This document shows positions 48,172 to 61,579 of a DNA stretch of 64,000 nucleotides, piece after piece (the first letter of the stretch is position 1; each line of letters starts with the position of its first letter). This stretch comes from Sphagnum compactum (Eukaryota > Bryophyta > Sphagnopsida > Sphagnales), in assembly GCA_965153455.1 (NCBI GenBank), contig OZ234504.1, positions 372,001-436,000 on the forward strand, written 5' to 3'. Below the pieces are notes generated by a model. The model made no database searches and was not told the origin of the DNA. It worked only from the letters and a program-made list of their open reading frames with translations. The position numbers and the translations under genes were made by a program.

Positions 48172-49595
48172 CTACAAGCTATCAACTCACTACAGATCAC
48201 TAAATTTATTACAAATTCGGCTCCACCTGCTTCGATACAAGCTAACCAGAGCACAAATCAAACCTGGCTTCTTCCTCCCGCAACTTGCTCTAGAACTGGA
48301 TTTCCTTCTATGTAGGTAAGTCGCTCGTCACCATCTGCAAACCAAAGCCAAATCCCTCAAGGTGTGTACTACTCTCTCTAATCTTGTACAGTCGATCACT
48401 CTGACTCTTCTTCTGACACGTCCTGCTGATCCAGATGACGATTCTTCTTGCTGAGATCATAAATCCCTGACCAAAGCAGCTGCTGCTGCTGATCCGCCTC
48501 GACGCAAGACTTTGTTCAAGCAGCAGCTCGTGACGTTAGATGTAGTACCGATCTTCCCACCACCAGTTTGTGGGGAAGCTGATCTTATTAAAGAAACCAT
48601 GGGGCGCGCGGAACTCGAGAAAGTTGGGACAAAGTTAGCTCGTGGGGTTGGGTAGCATGTCAACTTTCCCTTCAACCATAGATCGGCATAGATTCCTGGA
48701 GTCGCTAATGGATTGGCGACGCCTCATGCATGCCATGCGAATCTGCCTGTAAATCGAAAGTGGATAAATAAAACCATGAAGAAAACCTCAAACCCAGCCG
48801 TATGCAGCTCCCTCGTGTTGGCTGGCTGGCTGGCTGCAATCAGCAGCTTCGGAGCTACTTTGTCTTCTTCGCATGAATTTTGCCGTTCAATTGCTAGAGC
48901 TGCAATCAGCTTCGGAGTTGCTTTGTGTTTGCATTACTGTGCCCTTGGTCAATCTGAAGCACGGTTTTTTCATTTGGCGACCCAAAAAAAAAAGTGCTGC
49001 AACTTGTGCAAAGGACTTTATTTTTTTTTAAAAAAAACCCCCAAGTCGCCGTATTTCGAGGAGAATAAACAGTTGAAATCCCCTTATTTAGACCATAGGT
49101 TCTCTCATGTATTCATTGTGTAGCGAGGGGTGAAAATATTCTACTTATCTCTCTCTTTACTAAGTCCTCATGTGGGTGCTCGCCTGCCCACCTAACCACA
49201 CAATTGAAAAAAACCAACACCCGGATCTGAAGCCGTTTTTATGTTTAAATTTGAGTGACACGTGCACCCTAGACCTCGGTCGTCGATCCTTCCCTACGTG
49301 CAACGTGTAAGCACTTTAGTTTTCTGACTTCCTCGCCACCTGAGTTTGACTGTCCATCGCACTTTTGAGTTATTTACGCTATCGGAAAAAAGAAAATAAA
49401 AAATCAGGAGTTCTCTCGATCTGTTTGTGGGGGTGTGTGTGTCTCTCTAATGTTATTTCTCTCTATTTAAAAACTCGTTTCATTTCATGTCTCGATCTCT
49501 GTTTCTGATTCCCTCTTTAGGTTTGCAGTTCAACATAATTTTGTTTTATTCTTCTAACACGCATGCGTCTTGACGTGGACTCTTGACAGGTGTGG
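48172..49595. other. Upstream region of the GT47 gene and intergenic DNA
   Basis: This is the presumed promoter and 5' untranslated region of the minus-strand glycosyltransferase, with higher G+C up to about 48950. A short imperfect duplication of 'gctgcaatcagc(agc)ttcggag' occurs at 48834 and 48900, next to a (GGCT)4 run at 48819-48834. No gene is seen. Confidence 0.45.
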
Positions 49596-49607
49596 TTCAC
49601 TTTTTTG

Positions 49608-49662
49608 CTTCCCCCTCCCTCCCTCCGCCTCCCCCGCGCGCCCCCCCCTCCCCCCACAAAAT
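49608..49662. repeat. Pyrimidine-rich, C-dense low-complexity tract
   Basis: About 55 bases are nearly all C and T with several runs of C, including seven in a row. The opposite strand is G-rich, but the G runs are separated irregularly. Confidence 0.8.
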
Positions 49663-49971
49663 GTTGCCCCACTCTCTGGAGTCTGGTAGCGCTGATGCGT
49701 CTCCCACCCCCACACCGTGATCACTAGGACCAAAACAAACTATGCAACTACCGAACGAAAACTTGTCACACCCAGAACGCTGAAACTCTCTGCAATTCTC
49801 TGAACAACCCAAGAACTCTTTGAAACTCTCATCTCTGGAAATTCCCTGACAACTAAAACCTGTCTGCAAACTAACTAAACTACATGGTATGTTAAGACCT
49901 GACCAATTAAAATAGGGTCTGCAACCATAAGACCCTAAATACCAGGGCACCGTGCAACTCTACCTCGGCTT

Positions 49972-50510
49972 GGAATATGTTTGTGCTAAATTTGGTCGCC
50001 TCAAAATTAGAGGTATTTTTATACAAATGTCGAGTAAATTAATTATCTATTTTTTAAGAATGTATGAGTCCAGTGCTTTTTTTGTGAGAATTTTCTCATT
50101 TTCTCATATAAAGAATTTTTGTGAAAAAAGGCCCTAGTTTGCCAGATTTCAAAACAGTAATTTTAATTCGGCAGATTTTTACAAACAGGTTCCAGCAGGT
50201 AGTCACGATATAAAAGGATTCTTAAAAAAATTTACTTTCATATCTGGTCTACAGCCAAATTTGACTAAATCTTCTTTTGGGTGATCGGCAGTTTGGCTAC
50301 ATCACAAAATTGAAGAAAAGATGAAAAAACCCTGGTGATGACCTATGAGTGCTTTATGAACTCAAAATGGTTTGGATTTGTGTTTTGAAAAAAGAAAGTG
50401 AAAATCAAAAGAATATGGATATGAACTAGGTCAGGAATATGTTTGTGTTAAATTTGGCCAAGTCAAAATCGGAGATGTTTTAATACAAATGTGAAATAAA
50501 TAGAAAATCA
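49972..50510 (+). repeat. Direct repeat pair of about 75 bp, 462 bp apart
   Basis: The segment 49972-50045 (ggaatatgtttgtgctaaat onward, then 'tcaaaatta-aggt-tttt-atacaaatgt') recurs at 50434-50505 with roughly 80 percent identity. Related 'gccaaattt' words occur nearby. No LTR-type TG/CA ends are evident. No gene is seen in 49663-51349. Confidence 0.65.
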
Positions 50511-51349
50511 AATAACTTTAGGAAGTTGGTGACAAATGAATGTTTTTTTATTTGGGTACGGAAATTATTCTAGAGCTAGGTCGAAACAATTAAAAAATAG
50601 GAGTTTTTTTTAACAAAATACCATCATCATCTGGTGTCCATGGTATATAAATCAGAAGTGTAAATCAGCTATAGGGGGTTGGAAGGGGTTGGTATATGTG
50701 TAGGTCCTTTGTCGTTTAGTCTGTCAATGTGTGCAAAAGATAGAATTGTAGGAAAGCAGGGAGCTGCAAAGGAACTGTAGGAAAGGTGGGCTGCAAGCAA
50801 TGCTTCTGTTCCGAGTTACTTTGTGTAACAGACGGCCCTTTTTTACCAATTCTTGAGATGGAAACCAGCTGATTTCGCTATTCCATAAAAACAGATGGGG
50901 AACTTGAACTAACCTGCGTTGTGAGAAGTAACCGAGCAAGAACTTGGAACAGGGAGAATTGTGCTCAAGATTCTAAACGCAAGGGAGCCTCCATCCAGCA
51001 AAAACGCAAACAATAAGCTGCGAATGGAGCCTGTGGTCCAGCACTGGCTAAGGTTCTGTTCCAAACCTTAACTATTTAATACTATTGAATCTCAGATAAG
51101 CCTATGGTTAGTTGAATCCTCCAGAGAAAGGGCTCTAATCATGTGCTGGGGTAACTATTATGATTGATATTAATATGTGCTCACAACTTTTTTTTAAAAA
51201 GGGAAGTCGTATCAATTGGGTCATCATCAATTTTGTTGGAACATTGGGCATGCCCCAATAGAAGCACCTCTTTGGACCCCCAATATTGCAAAATAGAAAT
51301 AACTGTACTCACCTAGAATTCACCTTTTCAGTTTATATACATGAGAGTT

Positions 51350-51500
51350 TTAACTTTAGGCAATCATATGGGATAAACATGAGGTGCTATTGGGAGTATC
51401 TTGGGGAATGGATTTGGAAACACCTTGAGAACTTGAGAATCCTTTGGGAACATGATGAGAACACATTGAAAACAAGGCAGAAAAACAAAAAGTACCTCTT
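51350..51500 (+). repeat. Dispersed repeat, copy 2 (inverted relative to 4050)
   Basis: The plus strand here follows the same succession of words as the minus strand at 4050-4240, starting with 'catatggga' and 'ctattgggag' and ending near 'aacaaggcag'. It lies in an otherwise featureless interval. Confidence 0.55.
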
Positions 51501-51718
51501 CCCCACCCCCTTCACCAAAAAAAGAAAAAAACTTGACCAAATTTCTCTTTGCAAAACTGTTCGTCACCATTTTTCTCCTGGCCTAATACCCCTACCAAAG
51601 AGCTGGGGTACCTATAGGGAGAAAGGGCTCTAAGCATGTTGTAGCCATTATTGGTGTTACAAAGCAGCTAACTCTGAAACCAAGGAGTACAATTGCACGG
51701 AGTAGAATTGGGATATGC

Positions 51719-51850
51719 CACTATTGGTACCCCACACAAGGTATCCTTTAGTAAAAGGCTACAGAATAGTTCGCTTTGTGTTGTCACTATTTGTACCCCA
51801 CGCAAGGTATCCCTTAGTAAAAGGCTAAAGATTAGTTCGCTTTGCGTTGA
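51719..51850 (+). repeat. 66-bp tandem duplication
   Basis: Units 51719-51784 and 51785-51850 both start cactatt(g/t)gtacccca and end in 'agttcgctttg(t/c)gttg'. They differ at about eight positions, so the duplication is fairly recent. Confidence 0.93.
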
Positions 51851-54800
51851 GCACATGGCTATGTACGCAGTACAATTACTATTGCAAGGAGCCATTCACA
51901 TTATTTGAGTGAGAAATCACTCTACTTTTTCTATTGACTTCTACCACCAACTCATAAGCTCTGATAATATTCAAAGCTTGGTACCAGCCTAATTATTTTA
52001 GATTGGATGTGTTTTAAGGATTTGCTCAATCAATCTACATAGTACGCTAGGTTTCTTTCTCGCCTTCCTTCAAGATGGAAATAAAAAGAAACAAAATGTG
52101 GATAGTTGTTGGGGGGGGCGGGAGAGAGAGCTAATCAACTCGTTTTTCCTTTAGTGAAAACTTCATTGCAATTCCTGATAATCTAATTCAAAAACAAAAA
52201 AAAACTTCTTCCAGTGAATCCAATGGGTTTGTAATCCCAATAAAATAGTTCCCTATTTAATTGAACCTTGAAGGAGCCTAGAAGTGTAACTTAGGCAAAA
52301 TTGTCAAATAGACCCCAAAAATAAGAGGAAGCATGGGGTACTTCCTCCATGTGCTAGCCAACCTAGCCCCATAAAGAAACTGGTTGAGAGTCATTTAGAA
52401 AGTACCTATAAACATCAAATTTTTAGTACTGTATGAAGGAAAACATTCCAAGAGTGGACTTGAATAGAGCAGCAACCAGGGGAAGGAGGAAAAATGGTTG
52501 ATTCGACGTGCAACCAACAAGGATAAGATGACTGAAAGAAAGAAAGATGTTGATGTTGACATCCATGGGAATGATTTAGACCACATGGGAAACATCATGG
52601 AGTCATGAGTCGTGTACCATGACACCCTGACCCCACTCAATTTCATTATAAAGGAAGATTCTTTTTTGAAAAGAAAGAAAATTGGAAAATAAATTAATAG
52701 TATATTCATGAATCATAAGCCAATCACGTGGGGAGAAGTCATCACACATCCATGAAAGAGAAAGGTTGGATATGCTTGCCCATGGAGAGCATGTTTGCAA
52801 TGGCCCTGATGTTGGCTACCATTCATTTCTATAAGGTCAGTACAAAGTCAAAAGTGGAAGTACATAAATTCCGTTCACCTGATTTTTGCCACATTCAGGA
52901 TCGGGAAGGGCTGAGGTCACAGATATTATTATCGTTAAATCTATGTAACAAATGAAAAAAATCAGAGTGGATGAGGGCTGAAGGAGTAGGTGTAAGAATC
53001 TTCTGATATGAGGGATACTGACAAATTGAAGATGCCCTCCAAATACACTAGGGAATTTTTTTCAAGTGCTCTATGTGTAATATAAAGCCTGAGGATTGGG
53101 GTTGTGTGAAAATAAGGGACTCCTTGAGGGGAGAGTTGAAGGTGGGTCTGTGTGTCTCATATTTTCATGCAGCTTCGCTCGGAGAGCTTTACACAATTTG
53201 AAGATCAAGGATGAATGTATAGGAAATCATGTGTGCAGATGTTCTCTCCGGTCAGTCAGTTTTTAACCAATGTTGGTTTTCAGTCCAGTGCAGTTCTCAC
53301 TGAGAACTGATGATGAGAATGGGATTGAAGGTTCTCACTCAAGTGAGAATCATCCAGGTTCCCACCTGGCATCCAATACGAGAATCAGATGATTTTCACA
53401 TTTTGAGAAGGGTCTGATTCTCATGATAATTTTTTTTTTAAAAATAAGTTTAATAAGTTATGGGGTTTAGGGTTAATTATGTTACAGGGTTTAAGTTTAA
53501 GTAATAAGTTTAAGTTTAAAAAAAATTAAAGTTATTATTTCTGAAGGCAGCTGCCATAATAAATGAGGATTTATCACATTTGACTACGAGACAGTCAGAA
53601 AGTTGAATTTTTTAGAATCTTGTTATGTCTTATCTACATTTAGAAGCACACAGTTTAAAGGTGGCGAACAATGGTTTTCCCCCTTTTTTCGGGGTGAAGT
53701 TTTTTTTTAAAATAAAAAAAGCCCTTTGAGCTTGTTATAGGTTACTTTCAGATTTCGCAGAAAAGAAAAATCAAAAAAATTATATATATATATATATATA
53801 CATATAACAAAAATTCATGATTTGTGAGAATTGTTAACCCTGAAAATAGTCTAACTGGATTTTTTTAATTCTGAAAACTGGGGCAATCCTCAAAATGAGA
53901 AAAAACAATTCTTTTAAAGAACCGGGACAGTTCTCAAAAAACCGAAACAGACGATACTCACAAAAAAAAAGTGGGAACCCCTCAACACTGGTCTTTACTC
54001 TTTGCGACTTGTCAGATAAGTCCCTAGTTTGTGGCTATGAGAACCACTCTTTGAAATTCATGAAACCTTCATGATATTACCTATCACTGCTTTCCGAGTT
54101 CAACAATTTCTTCCAATTTCATTGCTACAATTAAACTCCAACCACTTCTTCCTACCTTTCATGTCTAGAGCTAAGAATGAGGCTTTTTTTCCCTTTTGGG
54201 GGTGTGAAAGTAGAAAATGATACATTCTGGAAACATGGCCACTTTTACTCTTCATCAATAAGTTGTTCATAGTTCAGACCTCCCATGCCCCCATGTCTTA
54301 AGAGAATGTAATGCGGATGTTGGACAACTGAGGAGCAGCACTGGGCTTCAGCCATAAAGCCCCTTTCCTACATGAGATAAACTACAACATGATGCACACA
54401 AAATATGTGGGACAATTGTAAAGCCCTTAAATTATTTTGAAAATGCATGTAAAAACTGTCCCCAACATGGCATGCAAATAAGTGTAAGTTTGAAAGATTT
54501 GATGTGTTGTCCAACTGCAATATGCATATTTAAGGCCACAATATATGTAAATGACTGTAGAATTTGTGGTGAACAAAATAGATGCAGATTATTTTAATCC
54601 ATAAATTGTCAAAATGTCCTCCCTCAATTGCTTTCACAACAAATTCATTTCTATAACAGGGCGAATAAAAATTATTTAGAGATTTATGCTGTTTGTAACT
54701 GGTCTCGACATATGACTTTTAGTTGGTGAAATCTTATATCTTCTCACTCATTTTACCACACATTTCTGCACATATTTTCACACATCCTCAGTGTTTTCAT

Positions 54801-55883
54801 GTGTTTAAGTGGGCCCCTTTTACCTCACCCACACAAATCACCTCCAAGCACACAAAGTGTGTGTGCTTTCATACATTTTCAATAAAGATATTTGGTTGTT
54901 TGGTGCTTTTCATCGCTTCTTGTATCAATAACATGCAATAGTTTGCAACATAAAGAAGTTCAAAATGTGGGGATGTTTTGTAGTCTTCTAAGTTGTTAAT
55001 GCATGAATTTGTTGTTTTCCGTTTTGGGAGCATGTGCGTCTTACTTGCCCCGAAGAACCTGAGGAATCAAACAAAAACTCCAAAAACCTATGGTACAAGT
55101 CAGTATAGACTAACTTTGGTGGTCACCCTTCTGCCCACCTCCTCTTCCTTTCAAGGTCCACTTTTGCCATCTGTCACCATACAACAAATTTATGTGGACA
55201 CTAAATTTGGTGTCAATTTGCCATCTGTCACAACTTTTTTGACCTCACAATATTGGAAAAGAAAATCTCTGATTGTAACTCTGCTATGTTGTAAATTGTA
55301 ATGAATGATGTTGAGACAAAATTGAATTTAAATTATCAAAGAGTTCAATATTGTGGTTGTGGGAAATGGTTAAATAATTATTCAAGACACGACTTGAGGA
55401 AGGTATTTAAAAGAAAAGTAGAGTATCAATTCAAATTGGTCTAATGAGCTAAACCTAACTTCAAGTCATAAACATTATGTTATTGAGGAGTCAGGTGATC
55501 TTCATTTCAAATCATTCAAGTACACCTTAAACCAATTATTGTTTAGTTAGCAAAATTGAAACTCACCCAATTGTTTCAGATTCCGAGATAGGCCTCGGAG
55601 CCAAGGTTTTGGGAATTTGACCTTACTTCTTTCGCTCCACTACAAGAGGCTGAAATGGTTGTATGTAATTCTAAACCTAAGGTTTGTTGACAATCATATA
55701 CTATGAATTTGGATGTATTTTGATAGCATAGTAGGATGACAAGAAGTGCCTCATTTGCAATTTAAAATAGAAGATCATGTCAGTGACAAAAACAAGAGTT
55801 TTTAGTCCAACAGTTTAGCATTAAATGATTCTTCACATGTCAATTTGGTCTCTCAACTAAGTGAGCTACAACTAATTCCAATG
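51851..55883. other. Gene-free interval
   Basis: I find no domain on either strand across about 4 kb. It contains an AT microsatellite at 53779-53807, and a run of 'gagaa(t/c)' and 'ttctca' words at 53280-53430 that looks like a local low-order repeat. Remaining open stretches are short and unsupported. Confidence 0.55.
53779..53807. repeat. (AT)n microsatellite
   Basis: About eleven uninterrupted TA units are followed by 'catata'. Confidence 0.95.
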
Positions 55884-56075
55884 AATGGTGAGGGCCAGGA
55901 AAAATAAAGTTTTGTGGACCTAGTCCAAATGTTAGAAAGACTTTAGGCCCATGGTACCTACTACCAATCCTAAACTTTCAATGGTGAGGGCCAGGAAAAA
56001 TAAAGTTTTGTGGACCTAGTCCAAATGTTAGAAAATCTTTAGGCCCATGGTACCTACTACCAATGCTAAACTTTC
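55884..56075 (+). repeat. 96-bp tandem duplication, very recent
   Basis: Units 55884-55979 and 55980-56075 start with 'aatggtgagggccagg' and are identical except for about four bases. The high identity marks this as the youngest tandem duplication in the window. It is non-coding. Confidence 0.95.
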
Positions 56076-59000
56076 AGCAACAAAGTTGAAGAAAGCAGTC
56101 TTTGTCAATATTTTGTCCGAATGCAATTCTTAGGCCCATGCTTTAGTGGCCTTTTGTTAATAGAGAGTGGGAATTTGGCATGGCCAAGATGCCATTATTT
56201 CCTATATACATCCATGGGTACTGTATCTTGAAGGATACGCACAGCTATGCAACCTATTGTTCTTTTTGCATTACACTTTATGTTGAGACTTCACCCAACC
56301 CAAGACATTTTCATCCTAATTTGCTTAATCTATAGAGTCTATGAACAAAAGAATAAACTAGCCTTTGAAGCTTAAGGAAATAAAAAAGATTGAGCTTACT
56401 CAGGTTGAAATTCAACAATAGATTGCATTCACCAAGGAGTTAGAGAACACAATCTTTAAGATCCAGTATAATAGAAAGCAGATCTACAACAAAACCTGAA
56501 CAAATGAACTAGAAGAGAACTAAGAATCAAAAACTCCATTAGGATGGAGGAGCTTCTGATCAAGCCAGGAAGACACAACAATGAATTTGCTACAGTTCGA
56601 AACACACCATTTTAAGGAAAGAGAAAATTTTAGCATCCAACAGCAAGAAGAAACTTAAACAAAAGGCAAAAGACAAGCTGAGAAAACAGTAAGGAAATCA
56701 AATCAGTAAACATTGAGGCAATCAACCTGATTTTATAGAAGACTGAGGCAAGGAGGAAGCAAGATGAAATTCTTTCAAAACATCTCATGAGACCTGTGAG
56801 TTTGTATCAATTAGCCTTTGTCTTGTATCCTCACCCTCACTTTAAGCACCAACAATCAAATCATTGTCTGCATCCTTCGAATTACAAAACATGACATAAA
56901 ATGACCAGATTTGTGAGAGTTCGAATGGATTTGACCTTATTCTCATATGCAGTCTAATTACTCTAGAGGAAGAAAGCAATGCCTGCACATTGCTAAGAAG
57001 CAGTGTGTATTGCAGTGTCTGTGAAAACCTCCACCTCTTCTTGGCATGAGAATTAACCCAGTTATCCTGCACTGTAAAATTAGCAACCTCTCTGTATCAT
57101 TATGCCCGCCAAATTTCACCTAGCACTCAATGTCACTCCCCGCCCATGATCCACCAGAGAAGGAGAGACATCTCCAACCCTGTATCAAAGTCATCCTCAA
57201 GCTCTTCCTTGCTACCAGATCAAAGAAGAACAAGAGGAGGAATAGTGATAACCTATATGAGCATTTGGAAAGTTTTGACACTATAATACCTTTAGAAGTG
57301 GTGAGAACATCTCAATTCTTCTGACCTGATAAGCCCACTTTTCAAGAATTACATTGGAAGAATTGGGCAGCATCTGCCTCAAACTCTGTAGATGTTGATC
57401 AGACTAGATGGAACTGTGATGCCCTATGTCAGTGACAAGCTCAGGCCATCCACTTGACATCAACCATGATTTGGCTCATGTTGACATACCACCTGGTGGA
57501 AAAGTCAGCTGACTGCTTTCAGTAATTGCCCAACCTGCCAGAGAATGTGCAAAAAGCATTGAACAACCTAGCTGGGGGTGGGTGCAGATGTGTCCAGCTG
57601 CGTCTTGAGACAAAACTAATGCCAGCTTCTCAATGTAAGACTTGTGCATTCCCCCCTATAAATTATACCCAATTCTGCTCCACTAGGAGGTGGAGCATCT
57701 TTGCATAGGGCATGCCCTGCTCTGCACATCTCTAAGATTGCAAAGAAAGTTTCACAGTAGCACTTTGAAGGTAACCATTGTGTCAATTCCAGCAAAATCA
57801 AAATGACAACAATAAGAATGAGTCCCAAAGCTCATGACTCATGACTCATTCTTGTCACAAAGCTTAAGGTGTTTCATCCCTGCTTTACTCTCCACTCTCC
57901 ACTTTAGATCTTCTGTAGTGATCTGCAGTCCCAGGATCTTCCCTAGTGGTTTGTTCTCCCACAGCAATGGCAGTCCACAAATGTCTCACTGTTGCTTCTC
58001 TTACTGCTGTCTTCAGTGCCAGCAAAAGCTTCCTGAACACTAGTAACCTGACAGAAATTCATTTTCAGCCATTTGACTCATAGGAAATGTTATCAGTTAG
58101 AGAAAGAGTGTTGATGTGAGAGGCCATAGCACCTGCGGCTGCTGCTAACCTTGCCAGTTCCATGACCATCTTCAAAGATTTGCAGCAAGCCTGAAACTGA
58201 TTGGGAGCTGTCATTACTAAAAATTCCTCACTTTCACTCTCTGTACATATGGAGATATACTTCTACCCAAGTTCCTGTGCTCTCAATGCATAATGTACTT
58301 GTAAATCACCCAGCTCTCACAGTTTTATACCAAGTCAGTCCAGTTTCGTGACGGCCGGAAAGTTGTACACTGGAAATGGGTTCAGTTGTGCATTCACTAG
58401 TCCAGATTGATTGGGCATTATGCTGAAGTAGTGTACTTGGTCCTCTGATTATTTAGCTTAATCTCATTGGCTAGAGAATCTCACTTGTGGCTGTAATGCT
58501 TGGACCCCTAGTTGGCTATTCTCATCAGGGAAAGTTCAATGCCCATGGTCTATGGTAGTGTTGTTAGGTCATCGAGTTCAGTTTGGTTATCAACATGTAT
58601 AAATTGTGAATATGTATGGATACATACCTTGAAGTTGTGAAATCTTTAAGAACAAATGTTATACATATCCAGTGGATTGTTTTTCACTGGTGACCTGATA
58701 CATATTCATATCCATCTTAATATGTGCAAGCTTGTGCTGGGATATGTATCTGATGATCTATACATATCCAGATTTTAGGGTTTTAGGTTTTCTAGGGTTG
58801 AAGGATATGCATATGTGCCTTGAGCTTTTTCAAGTTTCTTTGGGGTCTCAATGGCCCAAATACACAAAGTGACAACAAAAAGGTAGGGCAAGTACAAAAT
58901 TTTTTTTGGTGTGATCATTGTCACTTATCGTGTAATGATGAATCTCAGCAGATCTTAGTGCGGCAGTGGGGTGCTTCACTTTTGACTTTCTACATTTCTC

Positions 59001-59355
59001 TTTGTGCAAGTATGAGTTCCTCTTGCTCCTCTTTTTATGGATGTTGGGTGAGTTGTTGGTGAATACAAGGGCTTTCGTGGTTTTTTTTTTGTTTGGTTGG
59101 CAAATGGCTCAAAGATTTCTATTGTTTGTGCTATGAGTTACTTCTTGTGTGTTGCATTTTTGTGAAATCCGAAGTTTTGAGCCAATCTTGAGAATTATCA
59201 ATTGTTCAACACTTGCAATAAACTAGGCAAGTACCATTCCAACTTTTAACCTTTTGTATTCCTTTTCAAAGATTTTTGTTCTCGTTTTTTGTGTGTGATG
59301 AAGGATGGAGTTTAGGTTTCTTGTTGTGGGTACGGTGTAAGGTTTTTGTTGTGTG
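56076..59355. other. Gene-free interval
   Basis: No recognisable protein domain is present despite moderately complex sequence at 56.4-58.2 kb. The open stretch at 57130-57324 (+) carries a basic RSKKNKRR cluster but no family signature. The remainder is AT-rich. Confidence 0.5.
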
Positions 59356-61150
59356 ATGGCTAAGAGAAAGCTTCATCCTTTCAATGTTGTTAAAAGTGTG
59401 GACATAATCAATTTCAACTTCTTTGATTTGTCAACCTCGAATATTGTCAATGGCTTGTCAAATTTTGAAAATGTGTTTGTCAAACCTATTAATGTGGCAA
59501 CAATACAGGTAGTGTAACTTGCAGCTATAAAAGTTCAAGTTGCATTGTGGAAGCCTTACCATCATTCATCGATTAACTACGGTTTTTACATTGTCAATGA
59601 TAACCTTCATGTTGACATTATGAACTTGCATATTTTGAAATGCATCATCTACATGTTCAATCAAGCAATCAATAATGTTTTGACCAAGAATTGTTCTACT
59701 TTTAGGAAGGGGCTTAAAAATTACAACAAATAGAATGGGGTCATTCCTATGAAGACACACAATGCTCAGTTTATGCACCCCAAGGTGTTTGCTACCAAAA
59801 TGTTGTAGTTTAATGAAGTGGTTCAAATAAAACGCATTTCGTAAGCAATAAAGAAAAGGGTTGGGGTTATTAATAATGCAATAATAGATTTTTTGGGGGT
59901 TTCATGCCCTTACAAACAATGTGATGACCCATAGTAGAAGTTTCTTGAAGATTTGGTGTTGTATATTTACAAGTGTTACAAGGTTATTCCCACTTGCGAA
60001 AACATTTGGTTTTGAAGGTTACTTTTACACCAATGCCTTCATGTTTTGTTTCCATCGTATTCACAATTTGTGGAAAAAATGTTTCTTGCTATGGTTGCAA
60101 CTATATGGATATGCATGTCTTGCCAAAACTTGCAAGTGTAACAACTATGTCTATTTCTTTTGATTTAGGGATGTCTAGAAGTGGTGTTGGCATACTTGCT
60201 TTGGGTATCAACTATCTCACTAAAGCTTGGGAGCCTATGCATGCTATTGTTGGTTGTTTGAAATAAATGAGATTATTGGCCTTTGCATGACATGACAATT
60301 GTAGTCATTGCTTGAAAAACTAAGTTTGATTCATCGAATGATTACTTTTGTAAAATACAAGGGTAGCAATTGGTGTCCATGGCTACAAAATTATGTTCCA
60401 TTGTTGATTATGAACCATAGGTTTATGAAGGAACTTGTTTTGTTCATGTGCTCTCTAACACATGCCAATAAGTTATAAATGATGACAAAGTTTCTATGGG
60501 TCTAAAACAATAAATGTGAAAGATGTTCAAACCAGTTTATAAAAAATAATTACGTAGATAAAAAAAATTTAGGAAAAGGAGGCAAGAATGGGAGAAAACG
60601 TGTGTTGAAAATGGGTTGCTGTTTCAAAAGTTGAAAACACTTATCAACACAAGGTTTCCATGCAAGGTCATTATGTTTGAGGAATGTTTTGAGTTCAAAA
60701 AAACTATCCTTCTATGTTTATGACAAACAAAGTAATGACATTGCAACAATAAGTTCTTAAGCCCAAAGTTAGGTAGTTGTATAACAATTATTTCTTACTT
60801 GAACCTTGTCGTGAATGCATGTGTGATGAATTAATCAAAAAAGCATTAGATCTTATCAAATGCCTTGACTATTATTGGTAACATTTCATTCAATATGGAA
60901 GTTAAGGTAGTGGGATTTCATTATCTATTTGAAATTTGTGATGAATTTGATTTAGAATCCTCTTTTTGCAAAAAAAACATGTAATAGGAAGTTACATTAA
61001 TGTGATCAAACCTTTCCTATTGTTTTCAAAGCATTTGATCCACAAAATGTTCTCAACATGTTTACCATCATGTTGGATCTTCAATTCAAATCTCTACAAG
61101 TTGTGGAGAATTATGTGGGGCATGGGGAGCTAATTCCATCTTACTTTTGA
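59356..61150 (+). pseudogene. hAT-like transposase-derived pseudogene
   Basis: Across several plus-strand frames the remnants run in order: an N-terminal ATG with MAKRKLHPFNVV, KFLEDLVLYI near 59935, VLPKLASVTTMSISFDLGMSR and VGILALGINYLTKAWEPMHA (60118-60245), CKVIMFEECFEFKKTILLC (60663-60720), FEICDEFDLES (60929-60965), and NVLNMFTIMLDLQFKSLQVV with ENYVGHG (61050-61130). This is the order of plant hAT-like proteins (FEDL-L-I; LP-----T--SFDLWMS; ALVI-FL---W-P-H-TVG; MLALMLDPR-KSL-L). Stops and shifts are frequent and the hAT C-terminal dimerisation motif is absent. The catalytic DDE residues cannot be traced with confidence. Confidence 0.75.
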
Positions 61151-61579
61151 ATATTATATTTCTTATTATTATTTTTGATTGACTCAATCCTCAATCCCAA
61201 ACATTTGCAACAACTACTAATGCACTTAATCTTTAGTTTGAAAAAGAAAAAATATTATGCTTGGTGTTGAAGCATACATAGAGCCTAACAACACATCTTG
61301 GGTTTTACAACTGGTTAATAAACAACTATTGTCTTTTATTACAATTGTAACAACAAGTTCATGTTAATAATTACATAGTTGTAAAGGACAGTGTGGTACC
61401 ACATGGCATCATGGTTTTGCAATTGTAGTTGATATCACGACTCAATAGTTTTTACACAAATATCAAAATTTCAAAAATGTATTTTTGATGTATCTTTAAT
61501 CATCCAAAGTTAAATAATAATAAAATTCCATTGACTCTTGCAACTTTTGGTGAATAATAACAACTTATGGTCGTGTGAT
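61151..61579. other. AT-rich interval after the hAT-like pseudogene
   Basis: I see no gene or repeat structure here beyond AT richness. It may include the 3' end of the decayed hAT-like element. Confidence 0.45.

Noticed and set aside
47654-48319. Plus-strand ORFs opposite GT47 exon 1
   Set aside because: The minus strand encodes a coherent membrane anchor and stem that splice in phase to an exostosin domain. The plus-strand readings have no family match.
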